A stretch of DNA of 64,000 bases from NCBI RefSeq assembly GCF_900155475.1, contig NZ_FXAM01000001.1, positions 186,001 through 250,000 of the forward strand, read 5' to 3'. A program made the position numbers and the translations under genes. A model generated the notes under the pieces. The model ran no database searches. It had not been told where the DNA came from and saw only the letters and a list, made by a program, of their open reading frames with translations. The DNA is from Methylomagnum ishizawai (GTDB lineage Bacteria > Pseudomonadota > Gammaproteobacteria > Methylococcales > Methylococcaceae). The stretch's first letter is position 1. Every line of letters begins with the position of its first letter. Positions 8,750-17,896 of the stretch are shown here, piece after piece.

Positions 8750-8811
8750 GGTATGGGGTGGCCTCGCTGATTAAGGGGGCGTTGTCTCGATAATGCCGGA
8801 ATGGGACCGGA

Positions 8812-9855
8812 TCAAAGCCGGGTTGCGATCTGGTTCAAATATAAGGCTTCCCTGGCCAGGAATTCCTCGGGATCGAAACCGGATAAACCGGCGAAACCAT
8901 GGTCCCGGAGGGCGTCCAATAAACCCTCGATATTCTCGATCCTGGAGAGGGCGTTGGCGGGTTCCTGCCGGGTATCCTGGACGATGCCGACCACGGCAAT
9001 CCCATCGAAGACCTGGAGTTTAGCGCATCTCGGCCCTAACACCCGTTCCGCCAGGATGCTTTGGGGCCGCCGGTTGATCACGAAAACCTCGGCTTGTAAA
9101 CGGGGTAATAGTTCGAGGCCGTGGATGGCGCTGCCTTCGGTGAAGATCAATTTTTTGGCGTTGGCGTAATACTGCCATTGCCGGACCAGCGGATAATTTT
9201 CCGGTCGCAGGATGAAATAACCCTCTGCGCCCAGAAGCTGCTCCAGATAATCCTCCCCGCACAGGCAGCCATTTTTGATAAGGTGCGCCCGGCCCACGTA
9301 GATTTTTTCCGGGATATCATCGGCTTCCAGCGCTTGCGGATCGAGTCGGGCCAGGAAGTCCAAATATTCCTTGGCGGGACTCCGCCACAGCGCGGCGGCT
9401 TGCTGCGGAACGATCAAGTTTTGGAACCGGGTGGGTTGATTGACCAGTTTCACCTGTTCCGGGGCTATCCCGAAATGGGCCAAAGCCTCGGCTATGAAGC
9501 CTGGATAATCCCGCAATGGGTCGGATTGGCCGGGCCTGACGCCGTAGACGATGCCATCGACCTCGGGCCGGAGCCGGTGGAACGCCCACAGCCTATGGCA
9601 GCATTCCGCCATGAAATGGCCGAAATGCCTAATCAACGGCCCGGCGTAGACATAAGACCCCGCGATCACCGGCAGGGAATCCGGGGCGTCGATAAGGGTA
9701 TCGACCTCGTCCATGATTTTCTTATTGCGATAATGCCGCACATAGGCCGGGGCATCGTCCGGGAAAACCGGACCACCTTTGAAGGGCGTGGGTTTCCCGC
9801 CCAACAGCCGGGAAAAGGGCTGGACAATAATATCCTTGAATTGGCAGTATTCCAT
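8812..9855 (-). CDS. Glycosyltransferase family 61-like protein (DUF563)
   Basis: 347 residues. A central region (YVYAGPLIRHFGHFMAECC, then HRLWAFHRL) and a C-terminal region with IYVGRAHLIKNG and FTEGSAIHGLELLP resemble the DUF563/GT61 group, soluble transferases that add sugars to glycans or proteins. No transmembrane segment or signal peptide is seen. It sits between ahcY and metF, an unusual place for a glycosyltransferase, and its base composition is a little lower in GC than its neighbours. The donor and acceptor cannot be deduced. Confidence 0.72.
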   Translation of the reverse strand: MEYCQFKDIIVQPFSRLLGGKPTPFKGGPVFPDDAPAYVRHYRNKKIMDEVDTLIDAPDSLPVIAGSYVYAGPLIRHFGHFMAECCHRLWAFHRLRPEVDGIVYGVRPGQSDPLRDYPGFIAEALAHFGIAPEQVKLVNQPTRFQNLIVPQQAAALWRSPAKEYLDFLARLDPQALEADDIPEKIYVGRAHLIKNGCLCGEDYLEQLLGAEGYFILRPENYPLVRQWQYYANAKKLIFTEGSAIHGLELLPRLQAEVFVINRRPQSILAERVLGPRCAKLQVFDGIAVVGIVQDTRQEPANALSRIENIEGLLDALRDHGFAGLSGFDPEEFLAREALYLNQIATRL

Positions 9856-9903
9856 GGTTTTCCTAGGCGGCGGGTCGCGGAGCTTTGGATTCCATCCTTG
9901 GAT

Positions 9904-9926
9904 GGCGCGGGGAAAATCCCCGCGCC
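9904..9926 (-). terminator. Strong GC hairpin after ahcY
   Basis: GGCGCGGGG (9904-9912), loop AAAAT, CCCCGCGCC (9918-9926): a perfect 9-bp stem 16 bp past the ahcY stop. No T-run follows on the minus strand, so it may stabilise the 3' end or slow transcription rather than end it. Confidence 0.45.
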
Positions 9927-9942
9927 GCCGGTCAGGGCAGGA

Positions 9943-11367
9943 TCAATAACGGTAATGCTCGGCCTTGTACGGGCCTTCCACCGGCACGCCGATATAAGCC
10001 GCCTGCTCCGCGGTCAGTTCGGTCAGTTGCGCGTTGAGCTTCTTGAGCTGCAAGCGGGCGACCTTCTCGTCGAGGTGCTTCGGGAGGGTATAGACGCCGA
10101 TGGGATATTTGCCGGAATCGCGCTCGGTCCACAGTTCGATCTGGGCGATGGTCTGGTTGGCGAAGCTGGAGGACATCACGTAGGACGGATGGCCGGTCGC
10201 GCAGCCCAGGTTCACCAAGCGGCCCTTGGCCAGCAGGATGATGCGCTTGCCATCGGGGAAGATGACATGGTCCACCTGCGGCTTGATTTCTTCCCACTGG
10301 TATTTTTCGATGGCGGCGACTTCGATCTCGTTGTCGAAATGGCCGATGTTGCAGACGATGGCCTGGTCCTTCATCTTCACCATGTGGTCATGGGTGATGA
10401 CGTGGTAATTGCCGGTGCAGGTGACGAAGATATCGGCCTTGTCGGCGGCGTAGTCCATGGTCACCACGCGGTAGCCTTCCATCGCCGCTTGCAGGGCGCA
10501 GATCGGGTCGATTTCCGTCACCCATACCTGGGCGGACAGGGCGCGCAGCGCCTGGGCGGAACCCTTGCCCACATCGCCATAACCGCAGACCAAGGCGACC
10601 TTGCCGGCCACCATCACGTCGGTGGCGCGTTTGATCCCGTCCACCAGGGATTCGCGACAGCCGTAGAGGTTGTCGAATTTGGATTTGGTGACGGAATCGT
10701 TGACGTTGATGCCGGGGAATTTCAGATCGCCCTTGGCATGCATCTGATAGAGGCGGTGGACGCCGGTGGTGGTTTCCTCGGTCACGCCCTTCACGGCGGC
10801 CAAACGCACGGAATACCAAGCCGGATCGGTCGCCAGCTTGGCCTTGATGGCGGCGAACAACACCCGCTCTTCCTCGGAACCCGGATTCGCCAGCACGGCA
10901 GCGTCGGCCTCGGCCTTCGCGCCCAGGTGCAGCAGCAAGGTGGCGTCGCCGCCATCGTCCAAGATCATGTTGGAATAGCCGCCATCGGCCCATTCGAAGA
11001 TGCGGTGGGTGTAATCCCAGTATTCTTCCAGCGATTCGCCCTTGACCGCGAACACCGGGACGCCCTGCGCGGCGATGGCGGCGGCGGCGTGGTCCTGGGT
11101 CGAGAAGATGTTGCAGGAAGCCCAGCGCACTGCCGCGCCCAGGGCGGTGAGGGTTTCGATCAGCACCGCCGTCTGGATGGTCATGTGCAGGGAGCCGGTG
11201 ATGCGCGCGCCCTTGAGGGGTTGGGCGGCGGCGAATTCCTCGCGGATCGCCATGAGTCCCGGCATTTCGGTCTCGGCGATTTTGATTTCCTTGCGGCCCC
11301 AATCGGCCAGGGCGAGGTCGGCGACGACGTAGTCGGTGAAGGTTTCGGATTGGACAGCAGCGTTCAT
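9943..11367 (-). CDS. ahcY: S-adenosyl-L-homocysteine hydrolase AhcY
   Basis: 474 residues from the ATG at 11367 ([20 protein letters not shown]); a longer in-frame start upstream is unlikely. Diagnostic parts are [33 protein letters not shown], the NAD+-binding [14 protein letters not shown] and the C-terminal PYKAEHYRY. The enzyme cleaves SAH to adenosine and homocysteine and so relieves product inhibition of methyltransferases. An SAH riboswitch lies in its leader (11461-11528), so expression should rise with SAH. Neighbours metK and metF complete the methyl cycle. Confidence 0.97.
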   Translation of the reverse strand: MNAAVQSETFTDYVVADLALADWGRKEIKIAETEMPGLMAIREEFAAAQPLKGARITGSLHMTIQTAVLIETLTALGAAVRWASCNIFSTQDHAAAAIAAQGVPVFAVKGESLEEYWDYTHRIFEWADGGYSNMILDDGGDATLLLHLGAKAEADAAVLANPGSEEERVLFAAIKAKLATDPAWYSVRLAAVKGVTEETTTGVHRLYQMHAKGDLKFPGINVNDSVTKSKFDNLYGCRESLVDGIKRATDVMVAGKVALVCGYGDVGKGSAQALRALSAQVWVTEIDPICALQAAMEGYRVVTMDYAADKADIFVTCTGNYHVITHDHMVKMKDQAIVCNIGHFDNEIEVAAIEKYQWEEIKPQVDHVIFPDGKRIILLAKGRLVNLGCATGHPSYVMSSSFANQTIAQIELWTERDSGKYPIGVYTLPKHLDEKVARLQLKKLNAQLTELTAEQAAYIGVPVEGPYKAEHYRY

Positions 11368-11460
11368 GGTGTCTTGCTTCTCCAGAGAGGTTGCAATCCA
11401 CCTTGCGTCCGCGGGCACGTAGCGTAGCTCGATACACCGCGGGGCGAGGTGGGTGTAATC

Positions 11461-11528
11461 GAGCGCCGTTGGGTTGAGGCCATCGCCCCGAGCCTGGCGG
11501 CTTCTGGCCGTCGCAGCGCTCCTCGGGG
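11461..11528 (-). ncRNA. SAH riboswitch in the ahcY leader
   Basis: Read on the minus strand, CCCCGAG (11528-11522) pairs with CTCGGGG (11492-11486), enclosing the conserved GAGCGCTGCGAC segment and a small GGC/GCC hairpin. The downstream AACGGCGCTC segment then pairs its GCGCTC (11466-11461) with GAGCGC (11521-11516) as the expected pseudoknot. This is the known SAH-riboswitch architecture in its known place, about 95 bp ahead of ahcY. SAH binding turns ahcY on in characterised examples. The 220-bp gap between uma2 and ahcY is otherwise featureless. Confidence 0.93.
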
Positions 11529-11588
11529 AAAGGTAATCTTAGTTCAATGCTTCAGTTCGGGACGCGGATTCACGGGATAGTGGGAGCG

Positions 11589-12209
11589 TTATTGCCATGG
11601 CGATTCACCCGGATTATCACCGCTAACAGGGGGCTGCCCGGTTACGATGTCGGTACCTTCGTACCAAGCGGCGATGGGCATATCCAGCCCGACCGATTTG
11701 AGTTCCACGGTTTCGCCAGCCTCATAACTCAGATAAACCCAGCCGATATCGCCTTCGCGCCGGTAGATTTCCACCTGCTGGCTATCCTGATTGACCAGGA
11801 CGTATTCCTGCACCGTCGGCAAGCGCCGGTAGGCGGCGAGTTTTTCCCGGCGGTCGGTGGTTTCGGTGCTGGGCGATAGCACTTCCACCACCAGGACGGG
11901 ATCGTCCAGGCTGTTTTCGTCGCCGGCGATACGTTCCGCCGCGCCGCAGGCGACCATCACATCCGGGTAGTAATAGGCATTGTCGCGGGCGATCTTCAGC
12001 TTCACATCGCTCATGAATACCCGGTAGGGTTTGCCGCGCAAGGCCGACAACAGGCTGGACGCCACATTGAGGGCGATACGGTTATGCCGTTGGCTACCGC
12101 CCGCCATGGCGTAGACTTGGCCATCGACATATTCATGGCGCACCCGGCTTTGTGCTTCCAAAGCCAGATATTCCGCTTCGCTCAGTAGAACCTGCCGCAC
12201 CGCGCCCAT
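11589..12209 (-). CDS. Uma2-family restriction-endonuclease-fold protein (DUF820)
   Basis: 206 residues. The family pattern is clear: LLSEAEYLALEAQSRVRHEYVDG, then AMAGGSQRHNRIALN, and a PD-(D/E)XK-like core with YYPDVMVACG and PVLVVEVLSPSTETTDRREKL. Uma2 proteins are abundant in cyanobacteria and some other bacteria; their role is unknown. The ATG is 3 bp after the metK stop, so it is likely co-transcribed with metK, and it separates metK from the ahcY riboswitch. It may be a mobile accessory gene caught in the operon. Confidence 0.88.
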   Translation of the reverse strand: MGAVRQVLLSEAEYLALEAQSRVRHEYVDGQVYAMAGGSQRHNRIALNVASSLLSALRGKPYRVFMSDVKLKIARDNAYYYPDVMVACGAAERIAGDENSLDDPVLVVEVLSPSTETTDRREKLAAYRRLPTVQEYVLVNQDSQQVEIYRREGDIGWVYLSYEAGETVELKSVGLDMPIAAWYEGTDIVTGQPPVSGDNPGESPWQ

Positions 12210-12212
12210 GGC

Positions 12213-13394
12213 TTAGAGTCCGGCGGCTTCCCGCAAAAGAGCCGCTTTGTCGGTCCGTTCCCAGGTGAATTCCGGCTCTTCGCGGCCAAAATGGCCGTAG
12301 GAGGCGGTTTTGCGGTAGATGGGACGCAGCAGGTCGAGCATGTTGACGATGCCCTTCGGGCGCAGATCGAAATGTTCCAGCACCAGTTCGGTGATGCGTT
12401 CGTCGGAGATTTTGCCGGTGCCGTAGGTTTCCACCATCACGCTGGTCGGCTTGGCGACGCCGATGGCGTAGGACACCTGGATTTGGCAACGGGAAGCCAG
12501 CCCGGCGGCGACGATATTCTTGGCCACGTAACGGCCCGCATAGGCGGCGGAACGGTCCACCTTGGACGGGTCTTTGCCGGAGAACGCGCCGCCGCCGTGC
12601 GGGGCCGAACCGCCATAGGTGTCCACGATGATCTTGCGCCCGGTCAGGCCGCAATCGCCCTGCGGACCGCCGACCACGAAGCGGCCGGTGGGGTTGACCA
12701 GATAGTTGATATTGCCCTTGAGCATGTCTTCGGGCAGCACCGGCTTGATGATGTCCTCGATCACGGCCTCGATGGCTTCCTTCTTCATGCGGTCGCCGTC
12801 GGACATTTCCGGGGCGTGCTGGGTGGACAGGACGATGGTGTCGATGGCGTCGGGCTTGCCGTCCACATAGCGCACGGTGACTTGGCTCTTGGCGTCGGGA
12901 CGCAGCCAGGGCAGCACGCCGCTATGGCGCAGATAGGCTTGGCGTTCCACCAAACGGTGGGCGAGGTAGATCGGCAGCGGCATCAGGGTCGGGGTTTCGT
13001 CGCAGGCGTAGCCGAACATCAAGCCCTGGTCGCCCGCGCCCTGGCCTAGATCGTCGTCGTAAGCCTTGTTGACGCCCTGGGCAATATCGGGGGATTGCTT
13101 ATCATAGGCCACCAACACGGCGCAGCCCTTGTAGTCGATACCGTAGTCGGTGTTGTCGTAGCCGATGTCCTTGAGCACGTCGCGGGCGACCTTGATGTAA
13201 TCGACATTGGCGCCGGTGGTGATTTCGCCCGCCAGGACCACGAGGCCGGTATTGCACAGGGTTTCGGCGGCGACGCGGGAATGTTTGTCCTGGTCCAGGA
13301 TGGCGTCGAGGATGGCGTCGGAGATTTGGTCGGAGACCTTGTCCGGGTGGCCTTCGGAAACGGATTCAGAGGTGAAGAAGTAGTTATTGCTCAC
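12213..13394 (-). CDS. metK: S-adenosylmethionine synthetase MetK
   Basis: 393 residues. The signatures are present in order: [20 protein letters not shown] at the N-terminus with the catalytic His, the ATP loop [12 protein letters not shown], and the phosphate-binding [19 protein letters not shown]. It makes SAM from methionine and ATP in the cytoplasm. It leads the minus-strand methyl-cycle block. Its upstream region holds an unexplained hairpin with a T-run at 13494-13549, so its expression may be controlled by attenuation. Confidence 0.97.
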   Translation of the reverse strand: MSNNYFFTSESVSEGHPDKVSDQISDAILDAILDQDKHSRVAAETLCNTGLVVLAGEITTGANVDYIKVARDVLKDIGYDNTDYGIDYKGCAVLVAYDKQSPDIAQGVNKAYDDDLGQGAGDQGLMFGYACDETPTLMPLPIYLAHRLVERQAYLRHSGVLPWLRPDAKSQVTVRYVDGKPDAIDTIVLSTQHAPEMSDGDRMKKEAIEAVIEDIIKPVLPEDMLKGNINYLVNPTGRFVVGGPQGDCGLTGRKIIVDTYGGSAPHGGGAFSGKDPSKVDRSAAYAGRYVAKNIVAAGLASRCQIQVSYAIGVAKPTSVMVETYGTGKISDERITELVLEHFDLRPKGIVNMLDLLRPIYRKTASYGHFGREEPEFTWERTDKAALLREAAGL

Positions 13395-13493
13395 GGTGCG
13401 TCCTGTCGTAAAAAGCGGTGATGGTCGTGGATTGCGGGAGGAACGGATGATTATAAATTACGTGTGTCCCTCAACCAACTCGTGGAAAATACT

Positions 13494-13549
13494 AAAAAAC
13501 CCTGTCCACCGTGACAGCCTCCCGGACCGCCCGGGCCGAGGTGACAGGG
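13494..13549 (-). terminator. Long hairpin plus T-run upstream of metK
   Basis: On the minus strand CCCTGTCACC (13549-13540) pairs with GGTGGACAGGG (13510-13500, one bulged base), with an inner CCCGG/CCGGG stem, and is followed at once by TTTTTT (13499-13494). This has the form of an intrinsic terminator reading toward metK, about 100 bp before its ATG. The gene on the other side diverges, so no known minus-strand gene ends here. It may be an attenuator or the end of a small RNA. Confidence 0.55.
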
Positions 13550-13671
13550 ATAAGCCGGACGGCCTTTTTGTCTACATCGGCGTCGCGGGTATCCGTCCGG
13601 CCCGGTCGCGGGGGAATTCCCCCACGGCGGCGCATCGCAATAATCCCATCGTTAAAACCCCAAGAATCCCC

Positions 13672-14409
13672 ATGGAAATCACCGGAATCCTGATGTTAGC
13701 GATCCAGATCGGTTTCGCCGTCCACGCCATGAAGCGCGGCTATCCTTTGTTCTGGGTTTTTTTGATTGTATTCGTGCCCTTGATCGGCTGTTTACTCTAT
13801 ATCGTGATGGTGCTGATCCCAGAAGCCAGCCAGAGCCGCGCCGCCCAGCAAGGCGGCAAGGTGCTACGCAAAGCCCTGGACCCCGGCAAGGAATTGCGCC
13901 AACTCCAGGAAGCCCTGGAACGCTCCGACACCGTGGGCAACCGCGTGGCCCTGGCCCAGGAATACCTGAAGCGCGGCCAGTTCGACGCGGCCATCCCCTT
14001 GTACGAAGCCGCGTTGACCGGCCTGTACCGCGACGACCCCGAATTGTTGCTGGGGCTGGGCCGGGCCTTGTGCGGGGCCGGGCGCTTCGGGCGGGCGCGG
14101 GAAATCCTGGAGCAATTACGGGAAGCCAACCCCGGCTACGACAACGCCGAGGCGCGGCTGCTGTATGCCAGGGTGTTGGAGGAAGTCGGTGCCACGGAAC
14201 CCGCCCTGGAGGAGTACGCCGCCCTATTGGCGAAAGCCCCGTCGGCGGAAGTCAAATGCCGCTATGGCAAGCTACTGAAGCAAACGGGCCGGACCGACGA
14301 AGCCCGCGCCTTGTTCGAGGCGGTGGTCAAGGACGCCAAGGGCGGCAGCCAACACAGCTACCGGCTGAACCGGGAATGGGTGGAACTGGCGCGGCGGGAA
14401 CTGGGCTGA
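13672..14409 (+). CDS. Membrane-anchored TPR protein with PLDc_N-like N-terminus
   Basis: 245 residues from the ATG at 13672; the frame is open further upstream but that part looks non-coding. Two membrane segments at about residues 4-17 and 24-47 (the second with YPLFWVFLIVFVPLIGCLLY) resemble the N-terminal domain of cardiolipin synthases. A soluble part with tetratricopeptide-like helices follows (VALAQEYLKRGQFDAAIPLY, RALCGAGRFGRAREILEQL, KLLKQTGRTDEARALFEAV). It is probably a membrane-tethered interaction protein of unknown partner. It converges with hypB 40 bp away. Confidence 0.78.
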   Translation: MEITGILMLAIQIGFAVHAMKRGYPLFWVFLIVFVPLIGCLLYIVMVLIPEASQSRAAQQGGKVLRKALDPGKELRQLQEALERSDTVGNRVALAQEYLKRGQFDAAIPLYEAALTGLYRDDPELLLGLGRALCGAGRFGRAREILEQLREANPGYDNAEARLLYARVLEEVGATEPALEEYAALLAKAPSAEVKCRYGKLLKQTGRTDEARALFEAVVKDAKGGSQHSYRLNREWVELARRELG

Positions 14410-14449
14410 TTGGGACGGGGCGGCGCGGGAACCGCCGCCCCGGTTTCCA

Positions 14450-15343
14450 TCACAACTGGGCGCGCAAAGCCGACAAGGCGCTTTCCAACTGGGCGGCGCG
14501 GGCTTCGAGCAAGGCCCGCCGCTGGTCCTTGATCCAGCCGTACCAGTGTTCCATACCCTCGCCCGTGGTCGCCGACACCCTGAGGATCGGCGCTTCCCGG
14601 TTCACCTGCCGCACATAGTCCAGACAGCGCTCTACGTCGAACTTCACATAGGGCAACAGGTCGATCTTGTTCAGGACGATCAGCGCCGCCCGGTGAAACA
14701 TATCCGGGTATTTGATCGGCTTATCCTCGCCTTCGGTTACCGATAGCATCACCACCTTGCCCGCCTCGCCCAGGTCGAACAGCGCCGGGCACACCAGATT
14801 GCCCACGTTCTCGATGAACAGCAGGCTGTGGTCGGCGGGGGCCAGTTCGTCCAGGGCGTGCCCGACCTGATGGGCGTCGAGATGGCAACCCTTGCCGGTG
14901 TTGATCTGCAAGGCTTTCACCCCGGTGGCGCGGATGCGTTCGGCGTCGTTGGTGGTCTGTTGGTCGCCTTCGATCACCGCCAGGGCCATCTCATCGCGCA
15001 AATCCCCGAGCGTGCGTTCCAACAACGTGGTTTTGCCGGAACCGGGGCCGGACACCAGGTTCAAGGCCAGGATGCCGTGTTGCTCGAACCAAGCCCGGTT
15101 CTTGCGGGCATAGCCATCGTTCTTGCCCAGCACATCGCGCTCGATGCGGACGATGCGGTCCTGGCTGAAACCGGCCAGGGTCACGCCCGCCGGGCCTTGG
15201 CCGTAATGATGGTGGCCTGCCCCGGCGTGGTGATGGGAGTGATCGTCGCCGTGGTCGTGGGGATGGGCGTGGTCATGGCTATGGGAATGTCCATGGTCGT
15301 GGGCGGATTGATCCGGCTCGCCGCAGCCGCAGACGGTACACAT
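14450..15343 (-). CDS. hypB: Hydrogenase nickel-incorporation GTPase HypB
   Basis: 297 residues. It starts with the high-affinity metal motif MCTVCGCG and then a tail with about 16 histidines between residues 15 and 46, which stores nickel or zinc. The GTPase domain has Walker A GPGSGKTT (residues 99-106), VIEGDQQT and VLNKIDLL. HypB delivers Ni2+ to NiFe hydrogenase with HypA. It starts 3 bp after the hypA stop, so the two are co-transcribed. hypC-hypD are at the other end of this region, around position 1-313. Confidence 0.97.
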   Translation of the reverse strand: MCTVCGCGEPDQSAHDHGHSHSHDHAHPHDHGDDHSHHHAGAGHHHYGQGPAGVTLAGFSQDRIVRIERDVLGKNDGYARKNRAWFEQHGILALNLVSGPGSGKTTLLERTLGDLRDEMALAVIEGDQQTTNDAERIRATGVKALQINTGKGCHLDAHQVGHALDELAPADHSLLFIENVGNLVCPALFDLGEAGKVVMLSVTEGEDKPIKYPDMFHRAALIVLNKIDLLPYVKFDVERCLDYVRQVNREAPILRVSATTGEGMEHWYGWIKDQRRALLEARAAQLESALSALRAQL

Positions 15344-15346
15344 GGT

Positions 15347-15688
15347 CTAAATAACCTCCAGTTCTTTCAGCTTGAATTGGGTGCCCCCGGTCACTTGCAG
15401 GCGGTGGCCCGCGCAATGCGGGCAGCCGTCCGGCAAAGCCTGGAGGACGACGGTACGCCCGCAATCGAAGCACCAAGCCTCGCCCGGCGGGGTCAGGATT
15501 TCCAGTTCCGCCCCCTCGGCGCAGGTCGCAAGCGCTGCCGCCTCGAAACCGAAGCGCAGGGCGGTTTCCTCCACCCCGGCCAACGCGCCGATTTCCAGCC
15601 AGGCTTTGCGGACACGGGTGAAACCGCCGCGCCGGGCTTCGTCTTCCATCAGTTCGATCAGGCTCTGGGCCAGGGAGAGTTCGTGCAT
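15347..15688 (-). CDS. hypA: Hydrogenase/urease nickel-incorporation protein HypA
   Basis: 113 residues from the ATG at 15688, giving the conserved MHELSLAQSLIELME in which His2 is the nickel ligand; longer starts would disturb it. The zinc site is CFDCGRT followed by CPHCAGH, two CxxC motifs in the C-terminal half. HypA hands nickel to the hydrogenase large subunit together with HypB, encoded 3 bp downstream. Length and motifs are normal for the family. Confidence 0.96.
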   Translation of the reverse strand: MHELSLAQSLIELMEDEARRGGFTRVRKAWLEIGALAGVEETALRFGFEAAALATCAEGAELEILTPPGEAWCFDCGRTVVLQALPDGCPHCAGHRLQVTGGTQFKLKELEVI

Positions 15689-15747
15689 GGCTGGACTCGC
15701 GGGGGAATAAGCCCACAGTTTACACGGGGATGGCCGGGACGGGGCGC

Positions 15748-16725
15748 TCAGGGTTTGCCCTGGGCCACCCCCCGTTTGAGCCAACCGAACAACTCGCTGT
15801 CGGTGGACAGCACCAGGGTCGAACCGCCGCCGATCACCTTGCGGTAGGTCTCCATGCTCTTGAGGAATTGGTAGAACTCCGCCGCTTCCGGTCTTTGGGT
15901 ATAGGCGCGGGCGTAGATTTCGGTGGCCTTGCCGTCAGCCTCGCCGCGGATTTCCTGCACCCGCTTGTAGGCGGTGGATTCGATCTCGTTGATATCGCGT
16001 TCCTTGCGGCCCGAGATGCGGGCGGCCTCGCCCTCGCCTTCCGAGCGGAAGCGCTGGGCGATTTGCAGCCGCTCGCTGATCATGCGCTGGTAAATCCGGT
16101 CCAACACCTGCGGGTTGTAATTGATGCGCTTGAGCCGGATATCCAGTAGTTCGATGCCGAATTCCGCTAGTTTGGGCGCGGCGGCGTCGAAGATGCCCTT
16201 TTCGATTTGCAAGCGCCCGACATGGATGGGCCGCAACGCCCCGATGCCCCCGACCTCGGCCAGCGCCGCAGCCACGCTTTCATCCCGGAGCGGTTGGCGG
16301 TCCTTGTCGGTGCGGACCACCTCGATCAATTCATGCTTGGCGATGGCGGTGCGGGTTTCGCTGCCCAAAATATCCTCCAAGCGCGATTGGGCGCTGCGCT
16401 CGTCGCGGAGCCGCAGGAAATAGCGCATCGGGTCGGTGATACGCCAACGGGCGAAGGTATCGACCTGCACATAGGTCTTGTCCTTGGTGGACATTTCCAC
16501 CATCGGCCCATCCCAGGCCAGATAGCGCTTGTCGATGCGGGTCACTTGCTGCACCAGCGGCAGTTTGAAATGCAGGCCGGGTTCGGTGATGGGGTCGCGC
16601 ACCGGCCTTCCGAACTGGGTGAGGATCGCCTGCTCGGTTTGTTCCACCGTGAAGATCGAGAGATAGCCCAGCAACAGGACCAGCGCCACAGCGGTATAAA
16701 CCAAGGCTTGTTTCAAAGGCATCAT
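15748..16725 (-). CDS. hflC: FtsH protease modulator HflC
   Basis: 325 residues. One N-terminal membrane segment (about residues 7-24) is followed by a band-7/SPFH domain starting FTVEQTEQAILTQFGRPV, then GLHFKLPLVQQV and a long charged coiled coil (SEGEGEAARISGRKERDINE). HflC and HflK form a periplasm-facing complex that limits FtsH proteolysis. The ATG overlaps the hflK stop (ATGA). Two adjacent Met codons open the gene; I take the first. The usual upstream hfq-hflX is absent here. Confidence 0.95.
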   Translation of the reverse strand: MMPLKQALVYTAVALVLLLGYLSIFTVEQTEQAILTQFGRPVRDPITEPGLHFKLPLVQQVTRIDKRYLAWDGPMVEMSTKDKTYVQVDTFARWRITDPMRYFLRLRDERSAQSRLEDILGSETRTAIAKHELIEVVRTDKDRQPLRDESVAAALAEVGGIGALRPIHVGRLQIEKGIFDAAAPKLAEFGIELLDIRLKRINYNPQVLDRIYQRMISERLQIAQRFRSEGEGEAARISGRKERDINEIESTAYKRVQEIRGEADGKATEIYARAYTQRPEAAEFYQFLKSMETYRKVIGGGSTLVLSTDSELFGWLKRGVAQGKP

Positions 16726-17717
16726 GGCCGTGGCTCCGGGACGATGGATGAGTTCGCGGGCAACAAGGGCAGGATTTCGCGCACGCTGTCGTCCACGATG
16801 ATTTGCTGGTGGGCCAGGGGCAAGACTTCGCCCAGGGTTTCCAGATAGATGCGGGCGCGGGTTACGGCGGGGGCTTTGACGTATTGTTCCAACACCGCCC
16901 CGAAGGCGGCGGCGTCGCCCTCGGCCTCGTTGATGCGCTTGAAGCGGTAGCCCTCGGCGGCGCGGATTTTCTGGTCGGCCTCGCCCCTGGCGCGGGGCAC
17001 GGCCTTGTTGTAATCGCCGTTGGCGAGGTTGATGGCGTTCTCGCGGTCTTGCTGCGCCCGGTTGACCTCGTTGAACGAAGGCTGCACCGGCTTGGGCGGA
17101 TCGACGTTCTTGAGCTGGACTTGGTTGACCGACAGCCCCAGGTGATAACGCTTCGCCAGTTCGCCCATGCGGAGCAGGGCGGTTTCCTCGATCTCCTGGC
17201 GGCCGATGGTGATGATTTCATCGACGGTACGGTCGCCGATGATTTCGCGCATCACCGATTCCGACAAATCGCGCAGGGTCTGCCCAGGGTTCCGTACCTC
17301 GAACAGATAGGTTTCGGGTTCGGTGATGCGGTATTGCACCACCCATTCGACCAGGGCCGAATTAAGATCGCCCGTCACCATGGATTTTTCCTGTTCGGGA
17401 AATTCGCCGGTTTGGTCGGGATTGGTGCGCCCCAGGCTGGCGAAGCCGAATTCCATCTTGAGCTGGCGCTGGGTCGGTACTCTGAACACCTCGTCGATAC
17501 CGAACGGTAGCTTGAAATGCAGGCCCGGCGGCACTTTGTCGATGTATTTACCGAAGCGCAGTAAAACGCCCTCGGATTCGGCGGGCACGGTGTAATAAGC
17601 GCTCCACAGGCCGGTCAGGATCGCGAGGGCGGCGAGGATGGGTCCGAGCGGAAGGGTGGGGAGTTGCGGGAACGAAGGCGGGGGCGGGGGGCTTTGGCCC
17701 CAGGGGTTGGTACTCAT
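16722..17717 (-). CDS. hflK: FtsH protease modulator HflK
   Basis: 331 residues. A short Pro-rich N-terminus (NPWGQSPPPPPSF) precedes one membrane segment around residues 28-44, then the band-7 domain (YYTVPAESEGVLLRFGKYID, PGLHFKLPFGID) and a coiled-coil tail. It is the partner of HflC, encoded with a 4-bp overlap. The N-terminal tail is shorter than in E. coli HflK (419 residues). The leader carries an ACGCAG/CTGCGT inverted repeat (17763-17768 with 17799-17804), of unknown use. Confidence 0.95.
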   Translation of the reverse strand: MSTNPWGQSPPPPPSFPQLPTLPLGPILAALAILTGLWSAYYTVPAESEGVLLRFGKYIDKVPPGLHFKLPFGIDEVFRVPTQRQLKMEFGFASLGRTNPDQTGEFPEQEKSMVTGDLNSALVEWVVQYRITEPETYLFEVRNPGQTLRDLSESVMREIIGDRTVDEIITIGRQEIEETALLRMGELAKRYHLGLSVNQVQLKNVDPPKPVQPSFNEVNRAQQDRENAINLANGDYNKAVPRARGEADQKIRAAEGYRFKRINEAEGDAAAFGAVLEQYVKAPAVTRARIYLETLGEVLPLAHQQIIVDDSVREILPLLPANSSIVPEPRP

Positions 17718-17896
17718 AGCGGTCCTCCGTAGGTGACAGTGGAAGCAGCGGTTTAGAACCTAACGCAGGGGAATCCTTGCCCACTTCCTGGCTCTCCTCT
17801 GCGTAAGCCTACTGATAGCCTCCAGGTTAAGCCTCGATTAAGTTAGCGGTTGCTACGGTACACAGACTTGGACAATTCAACAAAGCGAGGTGCGGG

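Noticed and set aside
9121-11427. 768-codon plus-strand open frame
   Set aside because: Antisense to the GT61 gene and ahcY; low-complexity composition rich in Gly, His and Asp.
13387-13671. N-terminal extension of the TPR protein
   Set aside because: The sequence before 13672 overlaps the metK start and hairpin region and is not protein-like; the later ATG gives a clean membrane domain.
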